A DNA stretch of 64,000 nucleotides from Flagellimonas aquimarina. GTDB taxonomy: Bacteria; Bacteroidota; Bacteroidia; Flavobacteriales; Flavobacteriaceae. The DNA lies in the NCBI RefSeq assembly GCF_003149745.1, contig NZ_QGEG01000001.1, positions 310,001 to 374,000 on the forward strand, given 5' to 3'. The position numbers and the translations under genes are program-made. Positions 34,944 to 43,386 of this stretch are shown piece by piece. Every line of letters starts with the position of its first letter. Positions within the stretch are counted from its first letter, which is position 1. Under the pieces are notes generated by a model. The model was not told the DNA's origin and ran no database searches. It was given only the letters and a program-made list of their open reading frames with translations.

Positions 34944-36740
34944 CTAGTGATTTAATTTACGTTCCAATTCTGCTTGAAACTCTTCCATTACTGGCTTTAC
35001 CGTACTTTCTGGCAAGTCTGCAATTTTTATGTACATCAACCCATCCACAGAATTGTTGAACAGTGGATCAACATTAAAAGCAACAACCTTTGCATTTTGT
35101 TTGATGTATTTTTTTATTAAGACCGGTAAACGTAGACTTCCTGGCTCCACCTCATTGATAAGTTTATCAAACTTGTTTAAATCCGCTTGGGTCTCATCAA
35201 AAACGAATTCCTTGTCTGCATCCTTCAAAAGCACTTTAAATTCCTTTTTTGGTCTTATGTACTGTGCTACATAAGGGTCCCAATAATTGGATTTCATAAA
35301 CTCGATCATCAACGATTTTGAAAAGTTGGAGAACTGATTACTGATGCTTACCCCGCCAATTAAATACTTATGCTCTGGGTGCCTTAAGGTGGTATGTACG
35401 ATTCCCTTCCACAATAAGAACAAAGGCATTGGTTTTTGCTGGTATTCTTTTACAATGTAAGCTCTTCCCATTTCAATGGATTTTTCCATCATTCCATAGA
35501 GTTCTGGTTCAAAACGAAATAAATCCTGAAGGTAGAATCCATCAATACCGTATTTTTTGAATATTTGAGAACCAAGTCCCATGCGGTAGGCTCCAACCAC
35601 AGCTTTCTCTTGATCGTCCCAAAGAAAAAGATGGTGATAGTAAGAATCAAACTCATCTAAATCAACAGCATTGTTCGTTCCCTCTCCTACTTCTCTAAAT
35701 GTTATTTCACGCTGCCTTCCAATTTCATTTAAAATAAAAGGCATGTCCTTTTCTTGGGCCAGATATACTTCATAGTTTTTACTTTGAAGCATCCGGCAAT
35801 CCTTTTCTCTTAACTTTTCTATTTCACCCTGCAATACTTCAGAACCTACTGCAGTAGCTATTTTTTTTGGTGGCTTTGGAATTTTTAAGGTTGTAGGCAC
35901 TTTATCAATTAGTCGTTCTTTCTCAAAAGCATTGGCCAAGAGATAGGTCTTTTTCCTTAATAGTTCTGTGAAAGATTCAAGCGTTTGCTCTTCCTTTTGA
36001 GCATTTACAGATATAGGTTGCCCCACGCGAACCTTTATTGGTCTTCTGTTTTGAGATGCAACCTCAGATGGTAGTTTAGCAGTTCTAAAAACATCGTTAA
36101 TCTTAGATAACCTATAAAAGAGTCTACTGTTTCTGGCATGAAAATATATGGGGACCACGGGAACTTCCGCTTTTCTAATGAGTTTCAGAGCTGCCTCTTC
36201 CCATGGTTTGTCCACTACTAATTTTCCATCTCTGTAAGTGGAGACTTCACCAGCAGGGAAAATACCCAAAGGATGACCCTCTCTAAGGTGTAAAAGCGCA
36301 TTTTTAAAACCTGCAATACTGCTTTTGGCGTCCTTATGGTTCTCAAAAGGGTTCACCGGCATAATATAAGGCTTCATCGGTTCAATTCGATTCAGCAGAA
36401 AATTAGCTATGATCTTAAAATCCTCCCTCTCCTGAAGCATAAGTTTTAACAACAACACTCCATCAATTCCGCCTAATGGGTGATTGCTGATTGTAATGTA
36501 AGGTCCGCCTTTTGGAAGGCGCTTTAAATCCTCTTCGGGAATCTCAAAATCAATCTCGTAGTGATCTAGGATAGCTTCTAAAAAATCTCTTCCCTGAAGT
36601 GACTTATTTTTATTGTAAAATCTATTTATCCCTGTAATCCTTGTGGCGACCATTAAGAGCCATCCAACGAAGGTGCCTAAAAAACCATACCTGTCCAGTT
36701 TGATGACTTTTGCCACCTCTTTCGCAGAAACCAACCCCAT
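34944..36740 (-). CDS. olsF: OlsF-like bifunctional acyltransferase (PlsC domain plus GNAT/hemolysin-like domain)
   Basis: 598 residues. The N-terminal domain (about 20-270) is a PlsC/lysophospholipid acyltransferase with SNHPLGGIDG near 87, GIFPAGEVSTYRDG near 158, and VVPIYFHARNSRLFY near 195. The C-terminal domain (about 320-520) is an N-acyltransferase of the OlsB/hemolysin group, with GAYRMGLGSQIF and EMGRAYIVKEYQQK. This O-acyl plus N-acyl fusion is the build of OlsF, which makes ornithine lipids in Serratia and Flavobacterium. Other amino-acid lipids (such as glycine lipids) are possible products. Membrane-associated. Confidence 0.85.
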   Translation of the reverse strand: MGLVSAKEVAKVIKLDRYGFLGTFVGWLLMVATRITGINRFYNKNKSLQGRDFLEAILDHYEIDFEIPEEDLKRLPKGGPYITISNHPLGGIDGVLLLKLMLQEREDFKIIANFLLNRIEPMKPYIMPVNPFENHKDAKSSIAGFKNALLHLREGHPLGIFPAGEVSTYRDGKLVVDKPWEEAALKLIRKAEVPVVPIYFHARNSRLFYRLSKINDVFRTAKLPSEVASQNRRPIKVRVGQPISVNAQKEEQTLESFTELLRKKTYLLANAFEKERLIDKVPTTLKIPKPPKKIATAVGSEVLQGEIEKLREKDCRMLQSKNYEVYLAQEKDMPFILNEIGRQREITFREVGEGTNNAVDLDEFDSYYHHLFLWDDQEKAVVGAYRMGLGSQIFKKYGIDGFYLQDLFRFEPELYGMMEKSIEMGRAYIVKEYQQKPMPLFLLWKGIVHTTLRHPEHKYLIGGVSISNQFSNFSKSLMIEFMKSNYWDPYVAQYIRPKKEFKVLLKDADKEFVFDETQADLNKFDKLINEVEPGSLRLPVLIKKYIKQNAKVVAFNVDPLFNNSVDGLMYIKIADLPESTVKPVMEEFQAELERKLNH

Positions 36741-36817
36741 AAAACAAAAATTAGGTAAGCGTAAAGATAGAAAATTACCACTATTAGGTTTTTGGAGAAA
36801 ATATAGTTTTTGACATT

Positions 36818-38068
36818 TTACTTTACAACGAGCTGAACTGTCTCTCTACCACGTTGTTCCACTAGTACGGACCTTCCATTTTGAAGCGATTTTACAGCCT
36901 TGTCATTAAAATGTCTAATGGTATAAAGAGAAACATCTTCATGGCAAACCACCTTAAATTTTCGTTTTAGTTCGTTCAACATAAGTTGAAGCCCATTAAA
37001 CTTGTTGTCCAAACAAACGGAGAAACTGATAGCAGAATTCTGTATTAAATCCACTTTCATTTTATGATGATGAAACAATTTGAAGATTTCACTAATATTA
37101 TCTTCCATGATAAATGAGAAATCCAAGGAAGATAGCTTTATTAACACTTGATTCTTTTTTACTATAAAGCAAGGTACTCTAGGTGATATGTCTTCTCCCT
37201 TGCCCACTGTTGTTCCATCACCATTAGGGGCAATGAAAGATTTTACATGCAATGGAATCTCTTTTCTTTGCAGTGGCTGAAGAGTTTTTGGGTGGATTAC
37301 AGAAGCTCCATAAAATGCCAATTCTATTGCCTCTCTGTATGAGATTTGATCAAGCAATTGGGTCTCTTTAAAATTTCTTGGGTCCGCGTTTAGAACCCCT
37401 GGAACATCTTTCCAGATTGTTACAGAGTCTGCATTAAGGCAGTAAGCTAAAATCGCTGCGGAGTAATCCGACCCCTCTCTGCCTAAAGTGGTGGTAAAAT
37501 TATTGTCATCGCTTCCCAAAAAACCTTGGGTAATGTTCAATTTAGACATGTCCACTTTTTCTGTAACTTCTTTCTGGGTCCGTTCCCAATTAACAGAAGC
37601 ATCCCTATAGCTATTGTCCGTTTTAATGAGATTGCGAACATCTTGCCAAACATTTGGGATTCCAACTTCTCCAAAGTATTCACTTACTATGGTCGTGGAA
37701 ACCAATTCTCCATACCCAACAACCTGGTCATAAACAAAGGCATACTTTGGTGACTTGTTCCAGGTTAAAAACCCTTTAACCTCATCAAACAGGAGTTTTA
37801 CCTTATTATAAACAGGGTGATTTTTGTTTTCGAACAAGTCGAATAAAATATTGTCATGATAATCTATAACCTCTTGTATGGAAGTTGTTATGGATTGTTT
37901 ATCCTCAAAATAAGAAGTCACAACTTTCTCCATGGCGTTGGTCATCTTTCCCATTGCCGAAATCACAACTAAAGTATCTTTATGCCCAACTTCCTGCAAT
38001 ACTTCTACAACATTCCTAATACTATCAGCATCTTTGACCGAAGCCCCGCCAAACTTAAAAATTCTCAT
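36818..38068 (-). CDS. lysC: Aspartate kinase (monofunctional)
   Basis: First step of Lys/Thr/Met synthesis and of diaminopimelate for the wall. 416 residues: KFGGASVKDA at the start (kinase signature), GEL..T..V near 120, TTLGREGSDYSAAILAYCL near 193, WKDVPGVLNADPR near 218, and AFYGASVIHPKTLQPL near 251. The C-terminal ACT region starts near 300 and is shorter than in feedback-regulated enzymes. It lies 33 bp after a GNAT gene and divergent from fbp, an arrangement seen in other Flavobacteria. Confidence 0.94.
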   Translation of the reverse strand: MRIFKFGGASVKDADSIRNVVEVLQEVGHKDTLVVISAMGKMTNAMEKVVTSYFEDKQSITTSIQEVIDYHDNILFDLFENKNHPVYNKVKLLFDEVKGFLTWNKSPKYAFVYDQVVGYGELVSTTIVSEYFGEVGIPNVWQDVRNLIKTDNSYRDASVNWERTQKEVTEKVDMSKLNITQGFLGSDDNNFTTTLGREGSDYSAAILAYCLNADSVTIWKDVPGVLNADPRNFKETQLLDQISYREAIELAFYGASVIHPKTLQPLQRKEIPLHVKSFIAPNGDGTTVGKGEDISPRVPCFIVKKNQVLIKLSSLDFSFIMEDNISEIFKLFHHHKMKVDLIQNSAISFSVCLDNKFNGLQLMLNELKRKFKVVCHEDVSLYTIRHFNDKAVKSLQNGRSVLVEQRGRETVQLVVK

Positions 38069-38101
38069 TTATTTTCAGTTCTATATTATCCCTTTAGAGG
38101 G

Positions 38102-38584
38102 TTAATTTATATTGTTTATGTACTTACTAATACCCAATTCATCAAGCTGAACAACATCCCAATCTCGCATTACCTTGGCGCCCTTTTTTTCATAAAACTT
38201 AATGGCCGGTTCATTCCAATCCAATACTTCCCAACAGATTCTTCTAACGCCTAATTTATGGCCATATTTTACTACTTCATTCAAAAGAGCCGTACCCAAA
38301 CCGCTTCCGCGCATTTTTTCAGAAACAATTAAGTCTTCTAAATGTATAACCGGTCCTTTCCATGTAGAATATCTGGGATATACTAGAGCAATCCCCACAA
38401 TCTCCTCTTCCTTTTCAGCTACAAAACAATGAAATCGTTTATTTTCTCCAAATCCGTCTTTGACCAAGTCCTCTTTAGTGACTTCAACTGCATTATCTTC
38501 ATTTTCAAATGCTGCTAACTCTTGAACAAGCTGCAGTACTTGACCCATATCTTCCTTTTTGGCATCTCTGATTGAAAAATCCAT
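38102..38584 (-). CDS. GNAT family N-acetyltransferase
   Basis: 160 residues from the ATG at 38584 ([13 protein letters not shown]); an in-frame ATG 36 bp further out adds a hydrophobic stretch not expected in GNATs. Visible blocks are [20 protein letters not shown] near 65, the acetyl-CoA loop [16 protein letters not shown] near 90, and [22 protein letters not shown] near 116. It resembles diamine/thialysine acetyltransferases (the EVLDWN block), but the substrate is uncertain. First gene of a run with lysC. Confidence 0.88.
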   Translation of the reverse strand: MDFSIRDAKKEDMGQVLQLVQELAAFENEDNAVEVTKEDLVKDGFGENKRFHCFVAEKEEEIVGIALVYPRYSTWKGPVIHLEDLIVSEKMRGSGLGTALLNEVVKYGHKLGVRRICWEVLDWNEPAIKFYEKKGAKVMRDWDVVQLDELGISKYINNIN

Positions 38585-38698
38585 ATTGTTATAAATAAAA
38601 CTCAAAGTTATAAAAATCAAAAACTTTACTTTAACGAAAACGATGTAGTATCACAAAATACACGATATTTGTCGCCAAATAAAACACTTACCTATTCA

Positions 38699-39703
38699 AT
38701 GGGAAAAATAAACAAAACACTTGGTGAATTCATCATTGAAAACCAGTCTTCATTTCAGTATACCACGGGAGAGCTCTCCAAATTAATCCATGCGATTCGT
38801 CTAGCGGCAAAAGTAGTCAACCATGAGGTAAACAAAGCTGGGCTAGTAGATATTCTTGGGGATGCAGGTGACACCAATGTACAAGGTGAGGACCAGCAAA
38901 AATTAGATGTGCTGGCCAACGAAAAGTTTATTCAAACATTAAAGAATAGAGAAATTGTCTGCGGAATTGCATCTGAAGAAGAGGATGATTTTATAGCCAT
39001 TAACAGTAATGATGAACAACATCAAAACAAATATGTGGTATTAATAGATCCTTTGGATGGTTCATCCAACATAGATGTCAATGTATCTGTAGGAACCATT
39101 TTTTCTGTTTACAGAAGGGTTACACCGGTTGGCACTCCTGTCACACTTAAAGATTTTCTTCAGCCTGGCAAAAATCAGGTAGCGGCGGGGTATGTAGTTT
39201 ATGGAACATCCACAATGTTGGTCTATACCACTGGTGATGGTGTAAACGGGTTTACATTGAACCCAGCCATTGGCACATTTTATCTTTCTCACCCAAACAT
39301 GCAATTTCCTGAAACCGGAAAAATTTATTCTGTCAATGAGGGAAACTATATCCATTTTCCCCAAGGTGTAAAGGATTATATCAAATACTGTCAAAAAGAA
39401 GAAGAGGATAGACCTTATACATCAAGATATATTGGCTCCTTAGTGTCAGACTTTCATAGAAACATGATTAAAGGCGGCATCTACATGTACCCTAAGAGCA
39501 GTAAAGCACAAAAAGGTAAGCTTCGCTTATTATATGAGTGCAACCCCATGGCTTTTTTGGCAGAACAGGCAAATGGGAAAGCAGTTGACGGGCATCAGCG
39601 TATTATGGACATTCAACCAACAGAATTGCACGAACGTGTTCCGTTCTTTTGTGGGAGCAAAAAAATGGTAGAAAAAGCAGAGGAATTTATGGCTAAATCC
39701 TAG
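38699..39703 (+). CDS. fbp: Fructose-1,6-bisphosphatase, class 1
   Basis: Gluconeogenic step from fructose 1,6-bisphosphate to fructose 6-phosphate. 334 residues from the ATG at 38699 ([11 protein letters not shown]); a TTG 30 bp upstream is less likely. Metal and substrate motifs: SEEEDDF near 94, [20 protein letters not shown] near 113, [19 protein letters not shown] near 242, and [19 protein letters not shown] near 277. Divergent from the GNAT-lysC pair with 114 bp between, which must hold both promoters. Confidence 0.96.
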   Translation: MGKINKTLGEFIIENQSSFQYTTGELSKLIHAIRLAAKVVNHEVNKAGLVDILGDAGDTNVQGEDQQKLDVLANEKFIQTLKNREIVCGIASEEEDDFIAINSNDEQHQNKYVVLIDPLDGSSNIDVNVSVGTIFSVYRRVTPVGTPVTLKDFLQPGKNQVAAGYVVYGTSTMLVYTTGDGVNGFTLNPAIGTFYLSHPNMQFPETGKIYSVNEGNYIHFPQGVKDYIKYCQKEEEDRPYTSRYIGSLVSDFHRNMIKGGIYMYPKSSKAQKGKLRLLYECNPMAFLAEQANGKAVDGHQRIMDIQPTELHERVPFFCGSKKMVEKAEEFMAKS

Positions 39704-39704
39704 T

Positions 39705-40127
39705 CTATTTTTCCATTAAATACTGGTAATCCTCAAAAGCTATATTACCAGTGAATATGGCAATGGATTTTTTAATGATTTGTGATGCTTTTTCTGGAGA
39801 GTAACCCAATCCTATAGCATATTTCACAATTAGCCCCATCTGTTCTTCATCGACATTGTTGTCAGCAAAGGCCATCCCAAAGAAATCAAACAAACGCTTC
39901 AACCTTTTTTCTCCACTATGAGGAGTTTCTATTGGGTATTTGTTCTCTTTTTTCATCACCTCTTTGTACTCTGTATCGGTGATATTTAGTTTGAATGCAA
40001 ACTTGTCCAATATTGCTTTTTCCTTTTCACTTACCACTCCATCCACTGCGGCCAAACTTGCCAAAGTAGCAAAATGAGCCAAATTATGTCTTTGTTCGCT
40101 GTGTTCGTATAAATCTATAATGGGCAT
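39705..40127 (-). CDS. TerB-like domain protein
   Basis: 140 residues, all-helical. The metal-binding acidic helices of the TerB fold are present: LASLAAVDGVVSEKEKAILDKF near 24, and FDFFGMAFADNNVDEEQMGL near 84. The name comes from tellurite-resistance operons, but single copies such as this are widespread and not tied to tellurite. Its stop is one base from the convergent fbp stop. Confidence 0.8.
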   Translation of the reverse strand: MPIIDLYEHSEQRHNLAHFATLASLAAVDGVVSEKEKAILDKFAFKLNITDTEYKEVMKKENKYPIETPHSGEKRLKRLFDFFGMAFADNNVDEEQMGLIVKYAIGLGYSPEKASQIIKKSIAIFTGNIAFEDYQYLMEK

Positions 40128-40221
40128 ATACTAAAATTTGTTCGGCAAATATAAATCTTAAAGTAGAAAAGATCATAACATTATCCCCAAAAGAAATTTG
40201 TAATTTTCCTTCTACTATTAA

Positions 40222-42702
40222 ATGCTCAATTGTATTCCGCTGGAACAATCAAAACTTCTTCATATTGCCGAAAATTGGTTCCATGAACAAAATTGGAAGC
40301 CTTTCCCATTTCAAAAACAAACATGGAATGCTTTTTTAGAAGGCAAGCACGGTTTATTGAATGCCCCAACAGGCAGTGGAAAAACCTATGCCCTTTGGTT
40401 TCCCATTGTTTTGAACTACATCAACACTAACCCTGATTACAAAATCAAGCACAAAAAAGGGCTCAAAGCCATTTGGATCACACCCTTGCGAGCACTATCT
40501 CAAGAAATAAAACAATCAGCAGAACGGATAACACAAGATTTGGGAACACAAATGACTGTAGGTATCCGAACAGGAGACACCTCGACCAAGGAAAGGGCCA
40601 AGCAGAGAGCGAACATGCCCGATCTATTGATTACCACGCCTGAAAGTTTGCAATTATTGCTTTCCTCAAAAGGGTATGACAAAACCTTTAAACACTGTTC
40701 TGCCATTGTTGTTGATGAATGGCATGAACTTCTTGGCACTAAACGTGGGGTGCAAATGGAGTTGGGTTTATCTCGGTTAAAAACAATCTGTTCCACCCTA
40801 AGAATTTGGGGAATTTCTGCCACTATTGGCAATTTGGAGCAAGCTAGGGAAGTGCTTTTGGGGCCAACAGGCAGTGCCTTGAAAAACTCGATACTGATCA
40901 AAGCCAAACTCAACAAAAAAATTACAGTAAAGAGCATTATACCAAAACAAATGGAAACTTTTCCTTGGAGAGGGCATTTGGGTCTGCATTTATTGGAAGA
41001 TGTAATCCCAATCATCAATAAAAGTAAAACCACATTACTTTTTACCAATACAAGAAGCCAATGTGAAATTTGGTTCCAGAAAATTTTGGAAAAACATCCT
41101 GAGTATGCAGGTGAAATAGCCATGCACCATGGTAGTATAAACAAAGAAACCAGACTTTGGGTGGAACAGGCCATTCGCAATGAAAGTCTAAAAGCCGTGG
41201 TCTGTACTTCCAGTTTGGATTTGGGAGTTGATTTTGCTCCCGTGGAGACCGTTGTTCAAATTGGAGGCCCTAAAGGTGTAGCTAGATTCCTGCAACGCGC
41301 TGGACGAAGTGGTCATAGACCAGGAAAGGAAAGTGTTATTTATTTTTTGCCCACCCATGCCATGGAGTTAATTGAAGCTTCAGCCATGCAAAAGGCCGTT
41401 TTAAATAGCGCTGTCGAAGACAGAATTCCATACTTGAACAGTTATGATGTTTTAATCCAGTATTTAACAACCTTGGCTGTATCCGATGGTTTTATTCCTG
41501 AGGAAATCTATCCAGAAATCAAACAGACCTTTTGCTATCAAGCACTTTCCCAAGAACAGTGGCAATGGTTACTCAATTTTTTGGTAATGGGCAGTCAAAG
41601 CTTAAAAACGTATGACGAATACAAAAAAGTTGAGATAGAAGATGATGGAAGATTTAAAGTGAACAACAGGGCCATTGCCATGCGGCATCGGTTTCAAATT
41701 GGAACTATTGTGGGTGATGCCAATCTTACGGTGCGCTATCAAAAAGGAGGATATATAGGCACCATAGAAGAATCTTTCATTTCTAAACTGGTGCCAGGAG
41801 ATGTGTTCACTTTTGCAGGAAGGAATTTAGAGTTTATTCGTATAAAGGGGATGTCCGCCCAAGTTCGGAATTCCTCAAAACGCACCAACAAAGTTCCATC
41901 CTGGATGGGAGGGCGGTTGAGCTTTTCAGCAAAAATGTCAGAACTGCTTCGTCAAGAATTGTATACCGCAGAATTGGAACCCAAAGCGCAATCCATTGAG
42001 ATTGCATCCTTGGCTCCTATGTTCAAAAAGCAGAGAGAAGAAAGCATTGTTCCCCAACCCAATCAATTTTTAATTGAAACCTTTAAAAGTGACGATGGAT
42101 ACCATCATATCTTCTATCCTTTTGAAGGACGCGCCATTCACGAAGGAATGAGCAGCTTGCTTGCCTATCGCATAAGTCTATTAACACCAATCACCTGTTC
42201 TTTGGCTTTTAATGATTACGGCTTTGAACTGCTTTCTGATAAAGAAATTGATATTCAAGAGGTATTGGACAACAACCTTTTTACACCAGAATACATGCTT
42301 TCGGACCTTCAAAAAAGTCTGAATTCCAATGAAATGGCCCGACGAAAATTTAGGGATATCGCCGTTATCAGCGGAATGGTATTTACCGGTTATCCTGAAA
42401 AGGGAGTTAAAATGAAACATCTTCAAAGCAGTTCCCAGTTACTTTTTGATGTATTCAAGGATTTTGAAGATGACAATTTACTCTTTCAGCAGGCCTTTAC
42501 AGAAACCTATGAACATCAGCTGGAAGAAGGTCGCTTGCGTATGGCACTGGAACGTATAGCAAAGCAGAAAGTGGTTTGGAAAAAATGTCAAAACCACACA
42601 CCATTTTCCTTCCCAATAATTACCGATCGCTTGCGAGAAAAGTTATCCAACGAAAAATTGGCCGATCGCATAAAGAGAATGACAAAGATTTTGACCAGAT
42701 GA
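40222..42702 (+). CDS. Ligase-associated DNA damage response DExH-box helicase (Lhr-like)
   Basis: 826 residues. Motif I APTGSGKTYALWFP near 48, Ia WITPLRALSQEI near 90, II VVDEWHELLG near 168, III WGISATIGN near 195, and VI QRAGRSGHRPGKE near 364, followed by the Lhr-type winged-helix and beta-sheet extensions (GTIEESFISKL near 514, MGGRLSFSAKM near 558). This is the TIGR04121-type helicase that clusters with an ATP-dependent ligase, an exonuclease and PdeM. Here only PdeM is adjacent, sharing an ATGA overlap. Confidence 0.94.
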   Translation: MLNCIPLEQSKLLHIAENWFHEQNWKPFPFQKQTWNAFLEGKHGLLNAPTGSGKTYALWFPIVLNYINTNPDYKIKHKKGLKAIWITPLRALSQEIKQSAERITQDLGTQMTVGIRTGDTSTKERAKQRANMPDLLITTPESLQLLLSSKGYDKTFKHCSAIVVDEWHELLGTKRGVQMELGLSRLKTICSTLRIWGISATIGNLEQAREVLLGPTGSALKNSILIKAKLNKKITVKSIIPKQMETFPWRGHLGLHLLEDVIPIINKSKTTLLFTNTRSQCEIWFQKILEKHPEYAGEIAMHHGSINKETRLWVEQAIRNESLKAVVCTSSLDLGVDFAPVETVVQIGGPKGVARFLQRAGRSGHRPGKESVIYFLPTHAMELIEASAMQKAVLNSAVEDRIPYLNSYDVLIQYLTTLAVSDGFIPEEIYPEIKQTFCYQALSQEQWQWLLNFLVMGSQSLKTYDEYKKVEIEDDGRFKVNNRAIAMRHRFQIGTIVGDANLTVRYQKGGYIGTIEESFISKLVPGDVFTFAGRNLEFIRIKGMSAQVRNSSKRTNKVPSWMGGRLSFSAKMSELLRQELYTAELEPKAQSIEIASLAPMFKKQREESIVPQPNQFLIETFKSDDGYHHIFYPFEGRAIHEGMSSLLAYRISLLTPITCSLAFNDYGFELLSDKEIDIQEVLDNNLFTPEYMLSDLQKSLNSNEMARRKFRDIAVISGMVFTGYPEKGVKMKHLQSSSQLLFDVFKDFEDDNLLFQQAFTETYEHQLEEGRLRMALERIAKQKVVWKKCQNHTPFSFPIITDRLREKLSNEKLADRIKRMTKILTR

Positions 42703-43331
42703 CCCATACGGCCACATTTAACAATCAGGAATTTGTTTTACATCCCTTGGGCGGAATGTTTTGGGTGGAAAAATCCTTGTTGCTCATTAGCGATGTGCAT
42801 TTGGGCAAGGTGAATCATTTTAGAAAATTTGGGGCCGCTGTGCCAAGACAGGCCATCCATAAAAATTTTCTGCTACTTGATCAAATCGTTGCGGATTTTA
42901 GTCCCTTTCAAATTTGTTTTTTGGGTGATTTATTCCATTCGTCCCTTAACAAAGAATGGGAGCTTTTTGAAAACTGGGTGGCCAAAACCCCAGCTGAGAT
43001 TATTTTGGTATCAGGAAATCATGATATCATCTCCCCAATTTTATTTGAAAAACTAAACATTGAAATTTACCTGGAATGGATTTTGGATGACTTTTTACTT
43101 ACCCACCATCCAGAAGAACGGGATGGCCTATTTAATTTTTGCGGACATATTCATCCAGCTGTCAAACTAAAAGGGTTTGGGCGTCAAAATTTAAGACTTT
43201 CTTGTTTTTTTAAAACCAAAAACCAACTGATTCTTCCTGCTTTTGGTGAATTTACCGGTACCTACACCCTTAAACCAACCAAAAAAGATGAAGTTTATGC
43301 CATTGTGGAAGATCAAGTGGTAAAAGTTTAA
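42699..43331 (+). CDS. pdeM: Ligase-associated DNA damage response endonuclease PdeM
   Basis: 210 residues from the ATG at 42699, which overlaps the helicase stop by four bases. Calcineurin-like metallophosphoesterase motifs: SDVHLGKVNHFRKFG near 31, FLGDLFHS near 71, VSGNHDII near 105, THHPE near 131, and FCGHIHPAVKLKG near 144. Family members act as manganese-dependent nucleases or phosphodiesterases on DNA ends. The tight coupling with the helicase shows they work together. Confidence 0.93.
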   Translation: MTHTATFNNQEFVLHPLGGMFWVEKSLLLISDVHLGKVNHFRKFGAAVPRQAIHKNFLLLDQIVADFSPFQICFLGDLFHSSLNKEWELFENWVAKTPAEIILVSGNHDIISPILFEKLNIEIYLEWILDDFLLTHHPEERDGLFNFCGHIHPAVKLKGFGRQNLRLSCFFKTKNQLILPAFGEFTGTYTLKPTKKDEVYAIVEDQVVKV

Positions 43332-43339
43332 ATTCAGTC

Positions 43340-43370
43340 TTGTCCACTTCTGATCTTCAATCTATATTTG
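43340..43370 (+). promoter_or_regulatory. Promoter of mfd
   Basis: TTG at 43340 and a perfect TATATTTG at 43363-43370, 20 bp apart, 16 bp before the mfd TTG start. Confidence 0.6.
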
Positions 43371-43386
43371 CCACAAAGTTTTTGGA

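Noticed and set aside
39705-40127. Tellurite resistance locus
   Set aside because: Only a single TerB-like protein is present, without TerC, TerD or other ter genes. Isolated TerB domains are general.
42576-42698. Longer start for PdeM at 42576
   Set aside because: It would overlap the helicase by 127 bp. The ATG at 42699 gives the usual ATGA coupling and the usual family start.
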